A stretch of DNA of 64,000 nt from Arenibacter latericius DSM 15913 (GCF_000424985.1 NZ_AUKX01000007.1:62001-126000); one strand, 5' to 3'. Counted from the stretch's first letter, positions 36,389-45,805 are shown. Program-made: numbers and translations. The notes: generated by a model not told the origin, from the sequence alone.

Positions 36389-37186
36389 ATGAAGACTTAT
36401 CATTTATTTAGATTAATACTAGTAATAATTACTGTTCTTGTTTTAAGCTGTAAAGAAAAGTCTAAATCTGCCGCTCCTATAAATGAAATTGTTCCGCAGA
36501 AAGAAAACAAAGCAGTAGATATCCAAATTTCCCCCATTGAACACGCATCTGCCGTCCTCATTATGGATGACGTTACCATCTATATAGACCCAGTTGGTGA
36601 AATAGATTCTTATGATGATGTTCCCGAACCAGACTTAATACTCATAACCGATATTCATGGAGATCATTTTAGCTTAGAGACCCTAGAGGCACTAAATACG
36701 CAGAATTCTAAAATAATTCTTCCTCAAGCAGTGGCCGAAAAAATGCCTGAAAAATATACTCCTCAATTAGATATTTTAGATAACGGAGATCATAAAGTTC
36801 GTTTTGGAATTACGATAGAAGCTATTCCCATGTATAATTTAAGGGAAGAGGCAAAAGACTTTCATCCCAAAGGCCGAGGCAATGGTTATGTAATTAGCAA
36901 GAACGAGGAGCGCATATATTTCTCTGGAGACACCGAAGATATACCTGAAATGAGAGCGCTATCACAAATAGATAAAGCCTTCATTTGTATGAACCTTCCA
37001 TATACTATGGATATTGAAAGCGCTGCAGAGGCAGTTCTAGAGTTTAGACCAAAACAGGTTTACCCTTATCACTACCGTGGCAATCCGGATGTAAGCGATG
37101 TTTCATTATTTAAAAAAATAATTAACAGTGAAAACCCGGATATAGAAGTGGTACAATTAGATTGGTACCCTAATATGGATTATTAA
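36389..37186 (+). CDS. Metallo-beta-lactamase-fold lipoprotein
   Basis: The 265-residue protein has a lipoprotein signal LVLSCKEKS (lipid cysteine 21). The metal-binding segment reads TDIHGDHFS (residues 87-95), with Asp88 where most family members have the first His of HxHxDH; a later FSGDTED and a distal histidine YPYHYRGN are present. It resembles the UlaG-like branch. It sits at the cell envelope, and its substrate is unknown. It is in an operon with the GNAT gene, and a bidirectional terminator follows. Confidence 0.87.
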   Translation: MKTYHLFRLILVIITVLVLSCKEKSKSAAPINEIVPQKENKAVDIQISPIEHASAVLIMDDVTIYIDPVGEIDSYDDVPEPDLILITDIHGDHFSLETLEALNTQNSKIILPQAVAEKMPEKYTPQLDILDNGDHKVRFGITIEAIPMYNLREEAKDFHPKGRGNGYVISKNEERIYFSGDTEDIPEMRALSQIDKAFICMNLPYTMDIESAAEAVLEFRPKQVYPYHYRGNPDVSDVSLFKKIINSENPDIEVVQLDWYPNMDY

Positions 37187-37208
37187 GACTAGTAGCTTCT
37201 ACAAAATA

Positions 37209-37246
37209 AAAAATCCGCCAATACTTTGTTTAGCATGGCGGATTTT
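37209..37246. terminator. Bidirectional terminator between the lipoprotein gene and ettA
   Basis: The arms AAAATCCGCCA and TGGCGGATTTT enclose a loop of about 14 nt, with A-rich and T-rich flanks. It serves both convergent genes. Confidence 0.9.
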
Positions 37247-37265
37247 GTTGAATAGAAATGGTAAT

Positions 37266-38957
37266 CTAACGGATTAATTTCTTGTATTTTAATCGTTTAG
37301 GAATTAAATCACCTCCTAAGCGTTTTCTTTTATTTTCTTCATATTCTGAGAATGAACCTTCAAAGAAATAAACTTGCGAATCCCCTTCAAAGGCTAGAAT
37401 ATGGGTACATATTCTATCTAAAAACCACCTATCGTGGGAAATAACTACGGCACAACCAGCAAAATTCTCTAACCCTTCTTCCAATGCACGTAAGGTATTC
37501 ACATCCAAATCGTTAGTAGGCTCATCTAAAAGCAATACGTTTCCTTCTTCCTTTAAGGTCATTGCTAGGTGCAAACGGTTACGTTCCCCACCTGAAAGCA
37601 TGCTCACTTTTTTATTCTGCTCATTTCCTGAGAAATTGAAACGACTTAAATAAGCTCTAGAATTTACCTGTCTTCCTCCCATGAGGATTAGCTCTTGCTC
37701 GTCACTAAAATTTTGCCATATTGTTTTTTCAGGATCAATATTAGAGTGATTCTGATCTACGTAAGCAATCTTAGCTGTTTCACCAACTATAAACTCACCT
37801 TTGTCCGGGGTTTCCTCTCCCATAATCATACGGAAAATAGTAGTTTTACCCGCCCCATTTGGACCAATAATCCCTACAATACCAGCTTGTGGAAGTTTAA
37901 AATTAAGGTCTTCATATAATAGTTTATCGCCATACCCCTTACTTACTCCTGTGGCCTCAATAACATTGGTTCCTAGTCGAGGTCCGTTAGGGATATAGAT
38001 TTCCAACTTTTCGTCTAATTGTTTCTGATCTTGACTCATTAGCTTGTCGTAGTTCTGCAAACGAGCTTTCTGCTTGGTCTGACGTCCCTTAGCTCCTTGT
38101 CTAACCCAATCTAACTCCCTCTCCAACACTTTTTGACGTTTAGAAGCAGTCTTACTTTCTTGTGCCAAACGTTTCGATTTCTGGTCTAACCAACTAGAAT
38201 AGTTACCTTTCCATGGAATACCTTCCCCACGGTCTAATTCTAAAATCCATCCCGCTACATTATCTAAAAAATATCTGTCGTGAGTAACCGCAATCACGGT
38301 CCCTTTGTAGGATGCCAAATGATGCTCTAACCAATGTACAGATTCCGCATCCAAGTGGTTAGTAGGCTCATCTAACAATAAAATTTCAGGCTCCTGCAAC
38401 AACAACCTACATAAGGCAACACGTCTGCGTTCTCCTCCAGATAGGATTCCAATTTTTTTATCGGAATCTGGTGTACGCAAGGCGTCCATCGCAATTTCCA
38501 ATTTAGTATCTAACTCCCAAGCGTTGCTAGCATCAATTTTATCCTGAAGTACTGCCTGACGATCCATTAATTTTTGCATCTTATCGGCATCTTCATACAC
38601 TTCCGGAAGACCAAACATATCATTGATCTTATTATACTCATCCAAAATAGCAACGGTTTCTGCAACACCCTCTTTTACAACTTCTAATACCGTTTTTTCT
38701 TCATCTAACTGCGGCTCTTGCTCCAAATATCCTACTCTGTATCCAGGAGAAAAAACAACATCTCCCTGGAAGTTTTTATCTACGCCGGCTATAATCTTTA
38801 GTAAGGTAGATTTACCCGAACCGTTAAGTCCTAAAATTCCAATTTTAGCTCCGTAGAAAAAGCTTAAATAGATATTCTTTAAAACTGGGGTATTAGCTGT
38901 TTTATAGGTCTTGGTTACCCCAGACATGGAAAATATCACTTTCTTATCGTCTGACAT
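37266..38957 (-). CDS. ettA: Energy-dependent translational throttle protein EttA (ABC-F)
   Basis: The 563-residue ABC-F protein has two ATPase domains: Walker A GLNGSGKST and GPNGAGKTT, signatures LSGGERRRVALCR and LSGGERNRLHLAM, Walker B EILLLDEPTNHLD and VLLLDEPTNDLD. The linker and the arm typical of EttA are present, and it has no transmembrane helix. It binds the ribosomal E site and couples translation to ATP level. The C-terminus LGGDLIPKRLKYKKLIR is the usual basic end. It is transcribed alone. Confidence 0.95.
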   Translation of the reverse strand: MSDDKKVIFSMSGVTKTYKTANTPVLKNIYLSFFYGAKIGILGLNGSGKSTLLKIIAGVDKNFQGDVVFSPGYRVGYLEQEPQLDEEKTVLEVVKEGVAETVAILDEYNKINDMFGLPEVYEDADKMQKLMDRQAVLQDKIDASNAWELDTKLEIAMDALRTPDSDKKIGILSGGERRRVALCRLLLQEPEILLLDEPTNHLDAESVHWLEHHLASYKGTVIAVTHDRYFLDNVAGWILELDRGEGIPWKGNYSSWLDQKSKRLAQESKTASKRQKVLERELDWVRQGAKGRQTKQKARLQNYDKLMSQDQKQLDEKLEIYIPNGPRLGTNVIEATGVSKGYGDKLLYEDLNFKLPQAGIVGIIGPNGAGKTTIFRMIMGEETPDKGEFIVGETAKIAYVDQNHSNIDPEKTIWQNFSDEQELILMGGRQVNSRAYLSRFNFSGNEQNKKVSMLSGGERNRLHLAMTLKEEGNVLLLDEPTNDLDVNTLRALEEGLENFAGCAVVISHDRWFLDRICTHILAFEGDSQVYFFEGSFSEYEENKRKRLGGDLIPKRLKYKKLIR

Positions 38958-39307
38958 ATCTTAATTTTCGTGTTAATTGTTAAATTATTTTTCTTTGGAC
39001 ACTAGTCCCTAGGGTTCATTTTTATAAATGGCTCTTCTGCTAAGTTTTGAAGCTAATCTACTTTACAAAACCACTTATTCCTGAGTAACTATTTTAACTT
39101 AAACGGACCTATCCAAGGCCACATTTAGTAATTATAATAAGGTTATTCCTAAACCACCTCGATTAAAGAGCTGACAAAATTTATATAAGCCACTCACTTG
39201 TTCATAATTTTCACCCCTTACTCTTAAAGAGTTCACCCTCTTTTATAATACTGCTAATCTGCCAAAACATTCATGAGGGTTAATGAATAATGACCAACTA
39301 AAATAAA
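38958..39307. other. 350-nt intergenic stretch without a recognised feature
   Basis: The region upstream of ettA is AT-rich. A short palindrome, CTCTTAAAGAG, lies near 39222, and TTCAT/ATGAA arms surround GAGGGTTA near 39270. No TAnnTTTG element on the minus strand could be assigned to ettA, and no gene or RNA was seen. Confidence 0.5.
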
Positions 39308-39490
39308 TTACACTCTACCCTTTAAGGCATTAAACACCCAAGCAATGGCAAAAAAGCCAATACCTACAGAGGCAAATCCCCAACCAGCAACGTCATCATA
39401 TCTAAAAGCACCTAATGCAATAAGTGCAAGTCCTACTATTATCATTATAAAGGTTGCCCATGCAAGCACCGTATTCTTATTCATTCCCAT
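39308..39490 (-). CDS. Small CAL67264-like membrane protein
   Basis: The 60-residue protein has two transmembrane helices (about 9-27 and 35-54) separated by FRYDDVAGWG. It resembles the short flavobacterial family named after CAL67264, of unknown function. A second in-frame ATG two codons downstream (39484) may be used. A GATATTTG (near-consensus -7) lies upstream on the minus strand around 39519-39526. The coding call rests on hydrophobic pattern and family memory. Confidence 0.72.
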   Translation of the reverse strand: MGMNKNTVLAWATFIMIIVGLALIALGAFRYDDVAGWGFASVGIGFFAIAWVFNALKGRV

Positions 39491-39571
39491 ATTAAATTTG
39501 GTTTAAATTGTAGAAGGCCAAATATCGTAAATTTTATAAGATTATATCTGTCAAAATGCACTTAATTCAAA

Positions 39572-40546
39572 CTATGAAAAGTTGATCCCATTTTGATTTC
39601 TCACCGTATCCATTAATCCAATAAGATCTAAGCTGTTTTGATGACTCCATAAATCACTCTCTATTTTCCCTTCTGCAAGACATGTATGCACTTCTTCAAT
39701 TTCATAGAAATACCCCTTACCGTGAGTAGGCAGGTTAAACACTTTTTCTTCATTTTCTTTATTTATTCTATACCCTTGGGCTTGGTGCCATCGATTAGGT
39801 ATAACAATAGTACCTTTCTCTCCCGCTATTTGTACCGTCATTTCAGATTTACTATTAAATCCAGAATATAAGATGGCGTGGGTATGTGGATATTTAAAAA
39901 TCATAGAAGTTTGTATTTCCGCTCCATTTGTATGAAAGTCAGAGGTAGACAAGATCTCATCTGGTTTTCCTAATAGCAGATAGGCTAAAAATATAGGATA
40001 GATACCAATATCTAAAAGTGAGCCCCCTCCTAATTTAGGATTTAATACACGACCTTGCAAATCCCTATCCATTGCATAGAAAGCGAAATCGGCATGTAAA
40101 TAAGTGACATTTCCAATTTCACCAGATTCCACCAAGGATTTCACTTTACGGATAGCAGGATTAAACCTGCTCCAAAGCGCCTCCATTAAAAACACCTTGT
40201 TTTTTTTAGCTGATGATATCATTCTTTCTACTTCCCGTTTATCCATGCCCAAAGGTTTCTCACATAACACATGCTTTCCTAAGTCCATCGCCATTATGGA
40301 CAAATTTGCATGCAAACTATGCGGCGTTGCAATATAGACTACATCTACTTCCTCACACTCTAATAACTCTTCATAGCTTCCAAATGCTAAGGGCACACGG
40401 TACTCTTCAGCAAATACCTTAGCTTTCTCTGCACCTCTAGAGGCAACCGCACTAATTACAGCGTCTTCAACTAGCGCCAAATCCTTTACAAAAGAGTGTG
40501 CGATATTACCAAGCCCAATGATTCCCCACCGTATTTTTTGCTTCAT
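39572..40546 (-). CDS. Gfo/Idh/MocA family oxidoreductase
   Basis: The 324-residue protein starts with a Rossmann fold GIIGLGNIAHSF, then the family's CEKPLG motif (residues near 95-100, with the catalytic lysine) and a C-terminal alpha/beta domain with GGGSLLDIGIYP. It should oxidise or reduce a sugar or trans-dihydrodiol-like substrate with NAD(P)H. No neighbouring sugar genes narrow the substrate. It is monocistronic. Confidence 0.93.
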   Translation of the reverse strand: MKQKIRWGIIGLGNIAHSFVKDLALVEDAVISAVASRGAEKAKVFAEEYRVPLAFGSYEELLECEEVDVVYIATPHSLHANLSIMAMDLGKHVLCEKPLGMDKREVERMISSAKKNKVFLMEALWSRFNPAIRKVKSLVESGEIGNVTYLHADFAFYAMDRDLQGRVLNPKLGGGSLLDIGIYPIFLAYLLLGKPDEILSTSDFHTNGAEIQTSMIFKYPHTHAILYSGFNSKSEMTVQIAGEKGTIVIPNRWHQAQGYRINKENEEKVFNLPTHGKGYFYEIEEVHTCLAEGKIESDLWSHQNSLDLIGLMDTVRNQNGINFS

Positions 40547-40735
40547 ACTATTCTTTATAGTTTTTTTAAAAATTTTGATAAAATTATTTTTTTTTGAGAT
40601 ACTCCTCTAAAAGAAGACAAGTCCCAACACTAAAGTCCTTAATACACAGTGGAATTGCATTAATTAGCAAATCCGTCTACTTTAAAAAAGAGATTATTGC
40701 CCCATATTTAATTTAAGTTAATAAATATAACTCCT

Positions 40736-40743
40736 TATCTTTA
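40736..40743 (+). promoter_or_regulatory. Possible -7 element for the acyl-CoA carboxylase gene
   Basis: TATCTTTA differs from the consensus at its last base. The start near 40749 leaves a leader of about 20 nt before the ATG at 40769. Confidence 0.4.
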
Positions 40744-40768
40744 GTGCGCAAAGCAAACCCACGACTAC

Positions 40769-42397
40769 ATGGATATTAACTTCAACAAAAACGAAGACCA
40801 CAATAAACTATTACTTTCGGAATTAAAGCGCAAACTAGCCAAAGTAAAACTTGGCGGGGGCAAACAGCGTTTAGATAAACAACATGCTCTTGGAAAAATG
40901 AGCGCTAGAGAGCGCATAGATTATCTTTTAGACGAGGGAACTAGTAGTATTGAAATTGGAGCATTTGTTGGGGAAGGAATGTACGAGGACCACGGTGGGT
41001 GTCCCTCTGGAGGGGTTATTGTGAAGATTGGGTATGTAAAAGGCAAACAATGTATTGTAGTCGCAAATGATGCTACTGTAAAAGCAGGTGCATGGTTTCC
41101 CATCACCGCTAAAAAGAATCTACGAGCACAGGAAATCGCCATAGAAAATCGACTTCCTATTATCTATTTGGTGGATAGCGCTGGCGTTTATCTTCCCATG
41201 CAAGACGAAATATTTCCAGATAAGGAACACTTTGGAAGAATATTTAGAAATAATGCTATAATGAGCAGTATGGGGATCACCCAAATTGCAGCGGTAATGG
41301 GTAGTTGCGTAGCTGGAGGGGCTTACTTGCCTATTATGAGTGATGAGGCTTTGATCGTTGATAAAACGGGTAGTATTTTTTTAGCAGGCAGCTATCTTGT
41401 AAAAGCTGCAATTGGAGAGGTAATAGACAACGAAACCTTAGGAGGCGCTACCACTCATTGCGAGATTAGTGGAGTAACAGATTATAAAGCTAAAGACGAT
41501 AAGGATGCGCTAGAGACCATTAAAAACCTTATGGATAAGATTGGGGATTTTGACAAGGCAGGTTATAATAGAATAGCTCCCCTTAAGCCAAAAGATACGG
41601 AAAAAGACATCTATGGAATACTTCCTAAATCCAGGGCCGAGCAGTATGATATGTTAGAAATCATTAAACGCTTAGTAGACAACTCGGATTTTGAACAATA
41701 TAAGGAAGGCTATGGAAAATCTATACTTACCGGCTATGCCCGTATTGATGGGTGGGCAGTTGGGATAGTAGCCAACCAACGTAAAGTGGTAAAAACAAAA
41801 AAGGGAGAAATGCAATTTGGAGGAGTAATTTATTCCGATTCTGCAGATAAGGCTACCCGGTTTATTGCCAATTGCAACCAAAAGAAAATCCCCCTAGTTT
41901 TCTTACAAGACGTCACCGGTTTTATGGTGGGCAGTAAGAGTGAGCACGGAGGTATAATTAAGGATGGAGCTAAAATGGTAAATGCAGTTAGTAACTCTGT
42001 AGTTCCCAAATTCACTATTGTTATAGGAAATAGTTATGGTGCAGGAAATTACGCAATGTGCGGTAAGGCTTACGACCCAAGGTTAATAGTAGCTTGGCCA
42101 AGCGCAGAATTAGCAGTGATGAGTGGTAATTCTGCAGCAAAGGTATTATTGCAAATAGAAACAGCTTCCCTTAAGAAAAAAGGTGAAAAAATCACCCCTG
42201 AAAAAGAAGAGGAACTATACAATAAAATAAAGCAGCGTTACGACGAGCAGATCTCTCCTTACTATGCTGCCTCTAGATTGTGGACCGATGCGGTAATTGA
42301 TCCTTTAGATACCCGTAAATGGATTTCTATGGGTATTGAAGCAGCCAATCACGCTCCAATAGAAAAACCCTTTAATTTAGGAGTAATTCAGGTGTAA
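40769..42397 (+). CDS. Acyl-CoA carboxylase beta subunit (methylcrotonyl-CoA carboxylase-like)
   Basis: The 542-residue carboxyltransferase shows the crotonase-like halves of biotin carboxylases: GGCPSGGVIVKIGYVKGK, VDSAGVYLPMQDEIFPD, MGSCVAGGAYLPIMSDE and a C-terminal GNSYGAGNYAMCGKAYDP with oxyanion-hole glycines. ETLGGATTHCEISGVTD resembles methylcrotonyl-CoA carboxylase beta of leucine degradation more than propionyl-CoA carboxylase. The biotinylated alpha subunit is not adjacent. A degenerate repeat region lies after the stop. Confidence 0.88.
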   Translation: MDINFNKNEDHNKLLLSELKRKLAKVKLGGGKQRLDKQHALGKMSARERIDYLLDEGTSSIEIGAFVGEGMYEDHGGCPSGGVIVKIGYVKGKQCIVVANDATVKAGAWFPITAKKNLRAQEIAIENRLPIIYLVDSAGVYLPMQDEIFPDKEHFGRIFRNNAIMSSMGITQIAAVMGSCVAGGAYLPIMSDEALIVDKTGSIFLAGSYLVKAAIGEVIDNETLGGATTHCEISGVTDYKAKDDKDALETIKNLMDKIGDFDKAGYNRIAPLKPKDTEKDIYGILPKSRAEQYDMLEIIKRLVDNSDFEQYKEGYGKSILTGYARIDGWAVGIVANQRKVVKTKKGEMQFGGVIYSDSADKATRFIANCNQKKIPLVFLQDVTGFMVGSKSEHGGIIKDGAKMVNAVSNSVVPKFTIVIGNSYGAGNYAMCGKAYDPRLIVAWPSAELAVMSGNSAAKVLLQIETASLKKKGEKITPEKEEELYNKIKQRYDEQISPYYAASRLWTDAVIDPLDTRKWISMGIEAANHAPIEKPFNLGVIQV

Positions 42398-42560
42398 CGA
42401 CCTATTAATGTACCAATAAAACAGTGTGTAAATGTACTAATTACCTAATGGAACAAGGTTGATTTAGAAATGAGCCAATATACTAATGTATCAATTTGAT
42501 AATTTGGAGCTGAGTTAATTTGGAAATATACTAAGGTGAATAATGTAATAATATGGAATG
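42398..42560 (+). repeat. Degenerate short-period repeat tract
   Basis: Near-copies of a motif like AATGTaCcAATTtGaaAATg follow one another, for example AATGTACCAATA, AATGTACTAATT, AATGAGCCAATA, AATGTATCAATT and GAGTTAATTTGGAAAT. The tract starts right after the carboxylase stop. The rest of the 304-nt gap, to 42701, shows a weak CTC-AGT/ACT-GAG fold near 42680 and no gene. Confidence 0.5.
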
Positions 42561-42701
42561 AAGTCATGTTGAAAAAAAAATTTTACTTGACTTCGAATCC
42601 ACTCTGCCACCTAAATCTATGAATTATGTTAATGCCGAAATTTGTCTATTTAGGTATGTGACAATAAGAAAAATGCTCACAGTAAAATGCCACTGAGAAC
42701 T

Positions 42702-43799
42702 TCAATTTAACCCCAAAACCCGTAGCGTTTCTCCCCTATTTACCTTTCCACTTCCTGTTTCTATAAACTTAGGAAGGGTATATATTTCCTTCGGAACTTG
42801 ATATTTATTAATTGTATTGAGGGATTTTATATTATTTAGCAAGGTAGCGGTCTCCTCATGCCCTTCCACTACAAGAATTAATTTTTGTCCTAAACTAGCA
42901 TCTACTTTCCCAGCTACAAAAAATCTATTGGGTATCAAACTAGATAACTGGGTTTCTATTTGTTCGGGAATTAACTTAATCCCACCGGAGTTAATCACGT
43001 TATCGTAACGACCTAACCATTTAAACTCCGTATTAGATATTAAATCAACCATATCATTTGTCACCACATCAATATCAGATATATGTGGCGCATTTATTAC
43101 TAAACACCCCCGCTGATCCGTAGTGAAGTTAACTTGAGGAAGGGCTTTAAAAGTTAAATCTTCATTAGTTTCAGAGGAATTATTTTTGAACGTGTTTACT
43201 CCTTTCGCAGCGATATGGGTTACAGTCTCGGTCATCCCATAAGTCTCGTAGACTTTAGTGAAAGCACAGGATAGTTTAGATTTTAAATCTCCCGACATAG
43301 GGGCTCCCCCAACAATTAGTGTACCTATCAGAGATATATTAGTAAGAGAATTTTCTACTTGTAGCGGCACCATTGCCCCAAAATCGTAGTGCCCTTTAGC
43401 ATGTTCCATTGGATGAGAATTAGGCGCTACACAATGTATATCCCATCCCAAGACCATAGCTCTAACCAACATCATTTTACCGGCAATAAAACGGGTAGGC
43501 AAACAGTGTAACGCCTTAGTGCCTTCCTGCATTTTAAAAAATGTACCAGTTGCCAAAGCAGAGTTCACCATGTACTTTTTTTGAAGCGGAATAATTTTAG
43601 GAATACCCGTAGAACCAGAGGTACTTACGTACACTGTATTGGAACTATCTAACCAATCTAGCAAGAAATCCCCAATAGCTATTTCATATTCCTCACCCTC
43701 CTTTATTAAGCTATATGCTAATTCTAAAAGCTCTAGAAAATCGTAGTGCTTCCCGTTGAATTTAAACCTAGGATGAACAAACTTATAGCTTCGGTCCAT
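42702..43799 (-). CDS. menE: o-Succinylbenzoate-CoA ligase-like AMP-binding enzyme
   Basis: The 365-residue acyl-adenylating enzyme has the AMP-binding P-loop YVSTSGSTGIPK, a YGMTET motif and the C-terminal GSGKVNRG with a lysine for adenylation. It is short compared with typical MenE (about 450-500) but matches the short Bacteroidota form. It should activate o-succinylbenzoate to its CoA ester in menaquinone synthesis. It overlaps the upstream CPBP gene by 17 nt, and menC lies one gene further upstream, which supports the assignment. Confidence 0.87.
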   Translation of the reverse strand: MDRSYKFVHPRFKFNGKHYDFLELLELAYSLIKEGEEYEIAIGDFLLDWLDSSNTVYVSTSGSTGIPKIIPLQKKYMVNSALATGTFFKMQEGTKALHCLPTRFIAGKMMLVRAMVLGWDIHCVAPNSHPMEHAKGHYDFGAMVPLQVENSLTNISLIGTLIVGGAPMSGDLKSKLSCAFTKVYETYGMTETVTHIAAKGVNTFKNNSSETNEDLTFKALPQVNFTTDQRGCLVINAPHISDIDVVTNDMVDLISNTEFKWLGRYDNVINSGGIKLIPEQIETQLSSLIPNRFFVAGKVDASLGQKLILVVEGHEETATLLNNIKSLNTINKYQVPKEIYTLPKFIETGSGKVNRGETLRVLGLN

Positions 43800-44742
43800 T
43801 TTCTTCTAACACTTTATATTCCTCCTTCAATAATACCTTCCCTGTAAGTCGCTCTTTCCAATTATGCCAGTTATACTTTTTAGAGAAAACATATATAAGA
43901 ATAGGGTAAATCACCAATACTGGTACAAATACATCCCATCCCAATTTAGGTTCAGAGACATCTAAATATATCGACTCTGTCTGAAACGCCGTCCAATCTG
44001 CGGTAACCAATAAGGCAGTTAGTAAATTATTAGCAGCATGAAAACCAAGGGCCAATTCTAACCCCTCGTCCATCAGGGTAATAATTCCCAAGAAAAAACC
44101 AGTTCCAATATAATAGACCATAATACCATAGCCTAATTTATCTACCTCTGGATTAAATAAATGTAACAGTCCAAAGATCAAGGATGTTACCACCAAAGGC
44201 ACCCATTTATTACCGACAACAATACCGATACCTTGCATTAAATATCCGCGCATAAAATACTCCTCAAAACTAGTCTGCAAGGGAATAAAGAGAATAGCTA
44301 TAACGCAAAGGATTAAAAACGGCACTAGTTTAAAATTCAACTGATAATCTTCTGGGGAAAGATAAACATCAATCCCTAAGACTATTATGGTAATTCCTGC
44401 CCATAGTCCAAATGCGTAAAACACCCTTTTCCAATCTATCCTTTTTCTGCTAGTTGTAAGGGAAACAATAGATTGTTTGTGTATATATTTTACAGTGATA
44501 AAAGTAGCTAGCAATCCAAAAGCGAAAGATAATAACATAAGGAACAAAAACAGATTGCTTCCTAAAAGCTTAGACATACCGCTAACATCCATAGGCATTG
44601 GTCCAGACCCTAGGGATTTAATAACCAAAGCAGCCATAAGAGGAATCATTCCAATAACCTGCCACCCTAAGAAAATTAACAACAACCCAACTAAGTAAAC
44701 CCAAGATTCACGATTACCCTTATACCCTTGTTCTATATACAT
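43783..44742 (-). CDS. CPBP intramembrane metalloprotease (Abi/Rce1-like) in the men operon
   Basis: The 319-residue protein has about eight membrane helices and the CPBP motifs: EEYFMRGYLMQG (EExxxR), FGLLHLFNPE (FxxxH) and GFHAANNLLTA (HxxxN). The start is taken at the ATG 44742, preceded by GGAAAG; a TTG nine codons upstream (44769) is less likely. The family includes prenyl-protein proteases and bacteriocin self-immunity proteins. It overlaps menC by 10 nt and menE by 17 nt, so it is expressed with menaquinone enzymes; its link to that pathway is unknown. Confidence 0.88.
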   Translation of the reverse strand: MYIEQGYKGNRESWVYLVGLLLIFLGWQVIGMIPLMAALVIKSLGSGPMPMDVSGMSKLLGSNLFLFLMLLSFAFGLLATFITVKYIHKQSIVSLTTSRKRIDWKRVFYAFGLWAGITIIVLGIDVYLSPEDYQLNFKLVPFLILCVIAILFIPLQTSFEEYFMRGYLMQGIGIVVGNKWVPLVVTSLIFGLLHLFNPEVDKLGYGIMVYYIGTGFFLGIITLMDEGLELALGFHAANNLLTALLVTADWTAFQTESIYLDVSEPKLGWDVFVPVLVIYPILIYVFSKKYNWHNWKERLTGKVLLKEEYKVLEENGPKL

Positions 44743-45785
44743 ATTCTTTCCAATAATTTTTCTTCCCAATTTATACTTTTCGCATATCCCAAATGACCAT
44801 TTTTAACCGTTAACGGGCTAGAAAAGTTATTGGTATACAGACTGCCAGTGCCTAAGCCTTGAGGCAGTTTATTTTTTAAGGTATACGTCCATTGTGCAAT
44901 AGCATTTAAGCCAATATTACTCTCTAAAGCACTAGTTATCCACCATTTAACATTAAGCTTATCTGCAATGTTTATCCATTCTTCACTACCTCTATATCCG
45001 CCCACCAAACTTGGTTTTAATATTATATATTGCGGTTGAATGGTTTGTAGCAGTTCTTCTTTGTTTGCAACCTTATTAATCCCAATAAGTTCTTCATCTA
45101 AAGCAATTGGGATGGGCGTATTACTACATAATTCTTTCATTGCCATAGTTTGCCCGGCTTTAATTGGCTGTTCTATGGAATGTATATTAAAAGGCGCCAA
45201 GAGATGAAGTTTCTCCATAGCTTCTGAAGGTGAAAAAGCTCCATTTGCATCTACCCTTAATTCTATTTGATCTGGATTATACGAGTCTCGAATGGAAGCT
45301 AATATTTCCAATTCCTTTTCAAAATCAATCGCGCCAATTTTCATTTTAATACAGCGAAACCCCTCCACCAACTTTTGTTGTATTTGCTGATGCATGAAAT
45401 TCTCATCTCCCATCCACACCAAACCATTTATGGGAATGACCTTCTCTCCATTGGTAAATTCCGACGGATATAAGGTAAACGTATCTTTAGAATTCAAGGA
45501 TAAAAATGCTTGTTCTACTCCAAACTGTATACTGGGATAATCAACAAGAGCTTTCCAAAGTTCTTCTTTTCCCAGATGGATATTTTCACAAGTCCATTTT
45601 AGTTTCTCCTCATAATTAGGAGTATCGTCGTAACTTAATCCTCTTAAAATACCACATTCTCCAATTCCTAATTCACCGTTATCTTCCAAAATAAGAAACC
45701 ATATTTCTTTTTGGGTCATTACTCCTCTAGAAGTACCACTGGGTCTTTTAAACTGTAGAATGTATTTTTTATAAGTAGCTTTCAT
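44733..45785 (-). CDS. menC: o-Succinylbenzoate synthase
   Basis: The 350-residue enolase-superfamily enzyme has the catalytic KMK in CIKMKIG, metal ligands in RVDANGA, SIEQP and ALDEE, and a second lysine in ILKPSLVGG. It dehydrates SHCHC to o-succinylbenzoate in menaquinone synthesis. The start is the ATG at 45785 (MKATYKKYILQF), 13 nt past a TAAATTTG element, so the leader is a few bases only. A TTG at 45800 overlaps that element and is rejected. The CPBP protease and menE follow with overlaps. Confidence 0.93.
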   Translation of the reverse strand: MKATYKKYILQFKRPSGTSRGVMTQKEIWFLILEDNGELGIGECGILRGLSYDDTPNYEEKLKWTCENIHLGKEELWKALVDYPSIQFGVEQAFLSLNSKDTFTLYPSEFTNGEKVIPINGLVWMGDENFMHQQIQQKLVEGFRCIKMKIGAIDFEKELEILASIRDSYNPDQIELRVDANGAFSPSEAMEKLHLLAPFNIHSIEQPIKAGQTMAMKELCSNTPIPIALDEELIGINKVANKEELLQTIQPQYIILKPSLVGGYRGSEEWINIADKLNVKWWITSALESNIGLNAIAQWTYTLKNKLPQGLGTGSLYTNNFSSPLTVKNGHLGYAKSINWEEKLLERICI

Positions 45786-45797
45786 ATTCAATAAGGC

Positions 45798-45805
45798 CAA
45801 ATTTA
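45798..45805 (-). promoter_or_regulatory. -7 element of the men operon (near-leaderless)
   Basis: TAAATTTG on the minus strand ends 12 nt before the menC ATG, so the leader is about 6-8 nt. On the other strand TATCTTTT at 45809-45816 could serve the divergent SDR gene. Confidence 0.6.

Noticed and set aside
45786-45800. TTG start extending menC by five residues
   Set aside because: It overlaps the TAAATTTG element; the ATG at 45785 fits the family N-terminus.
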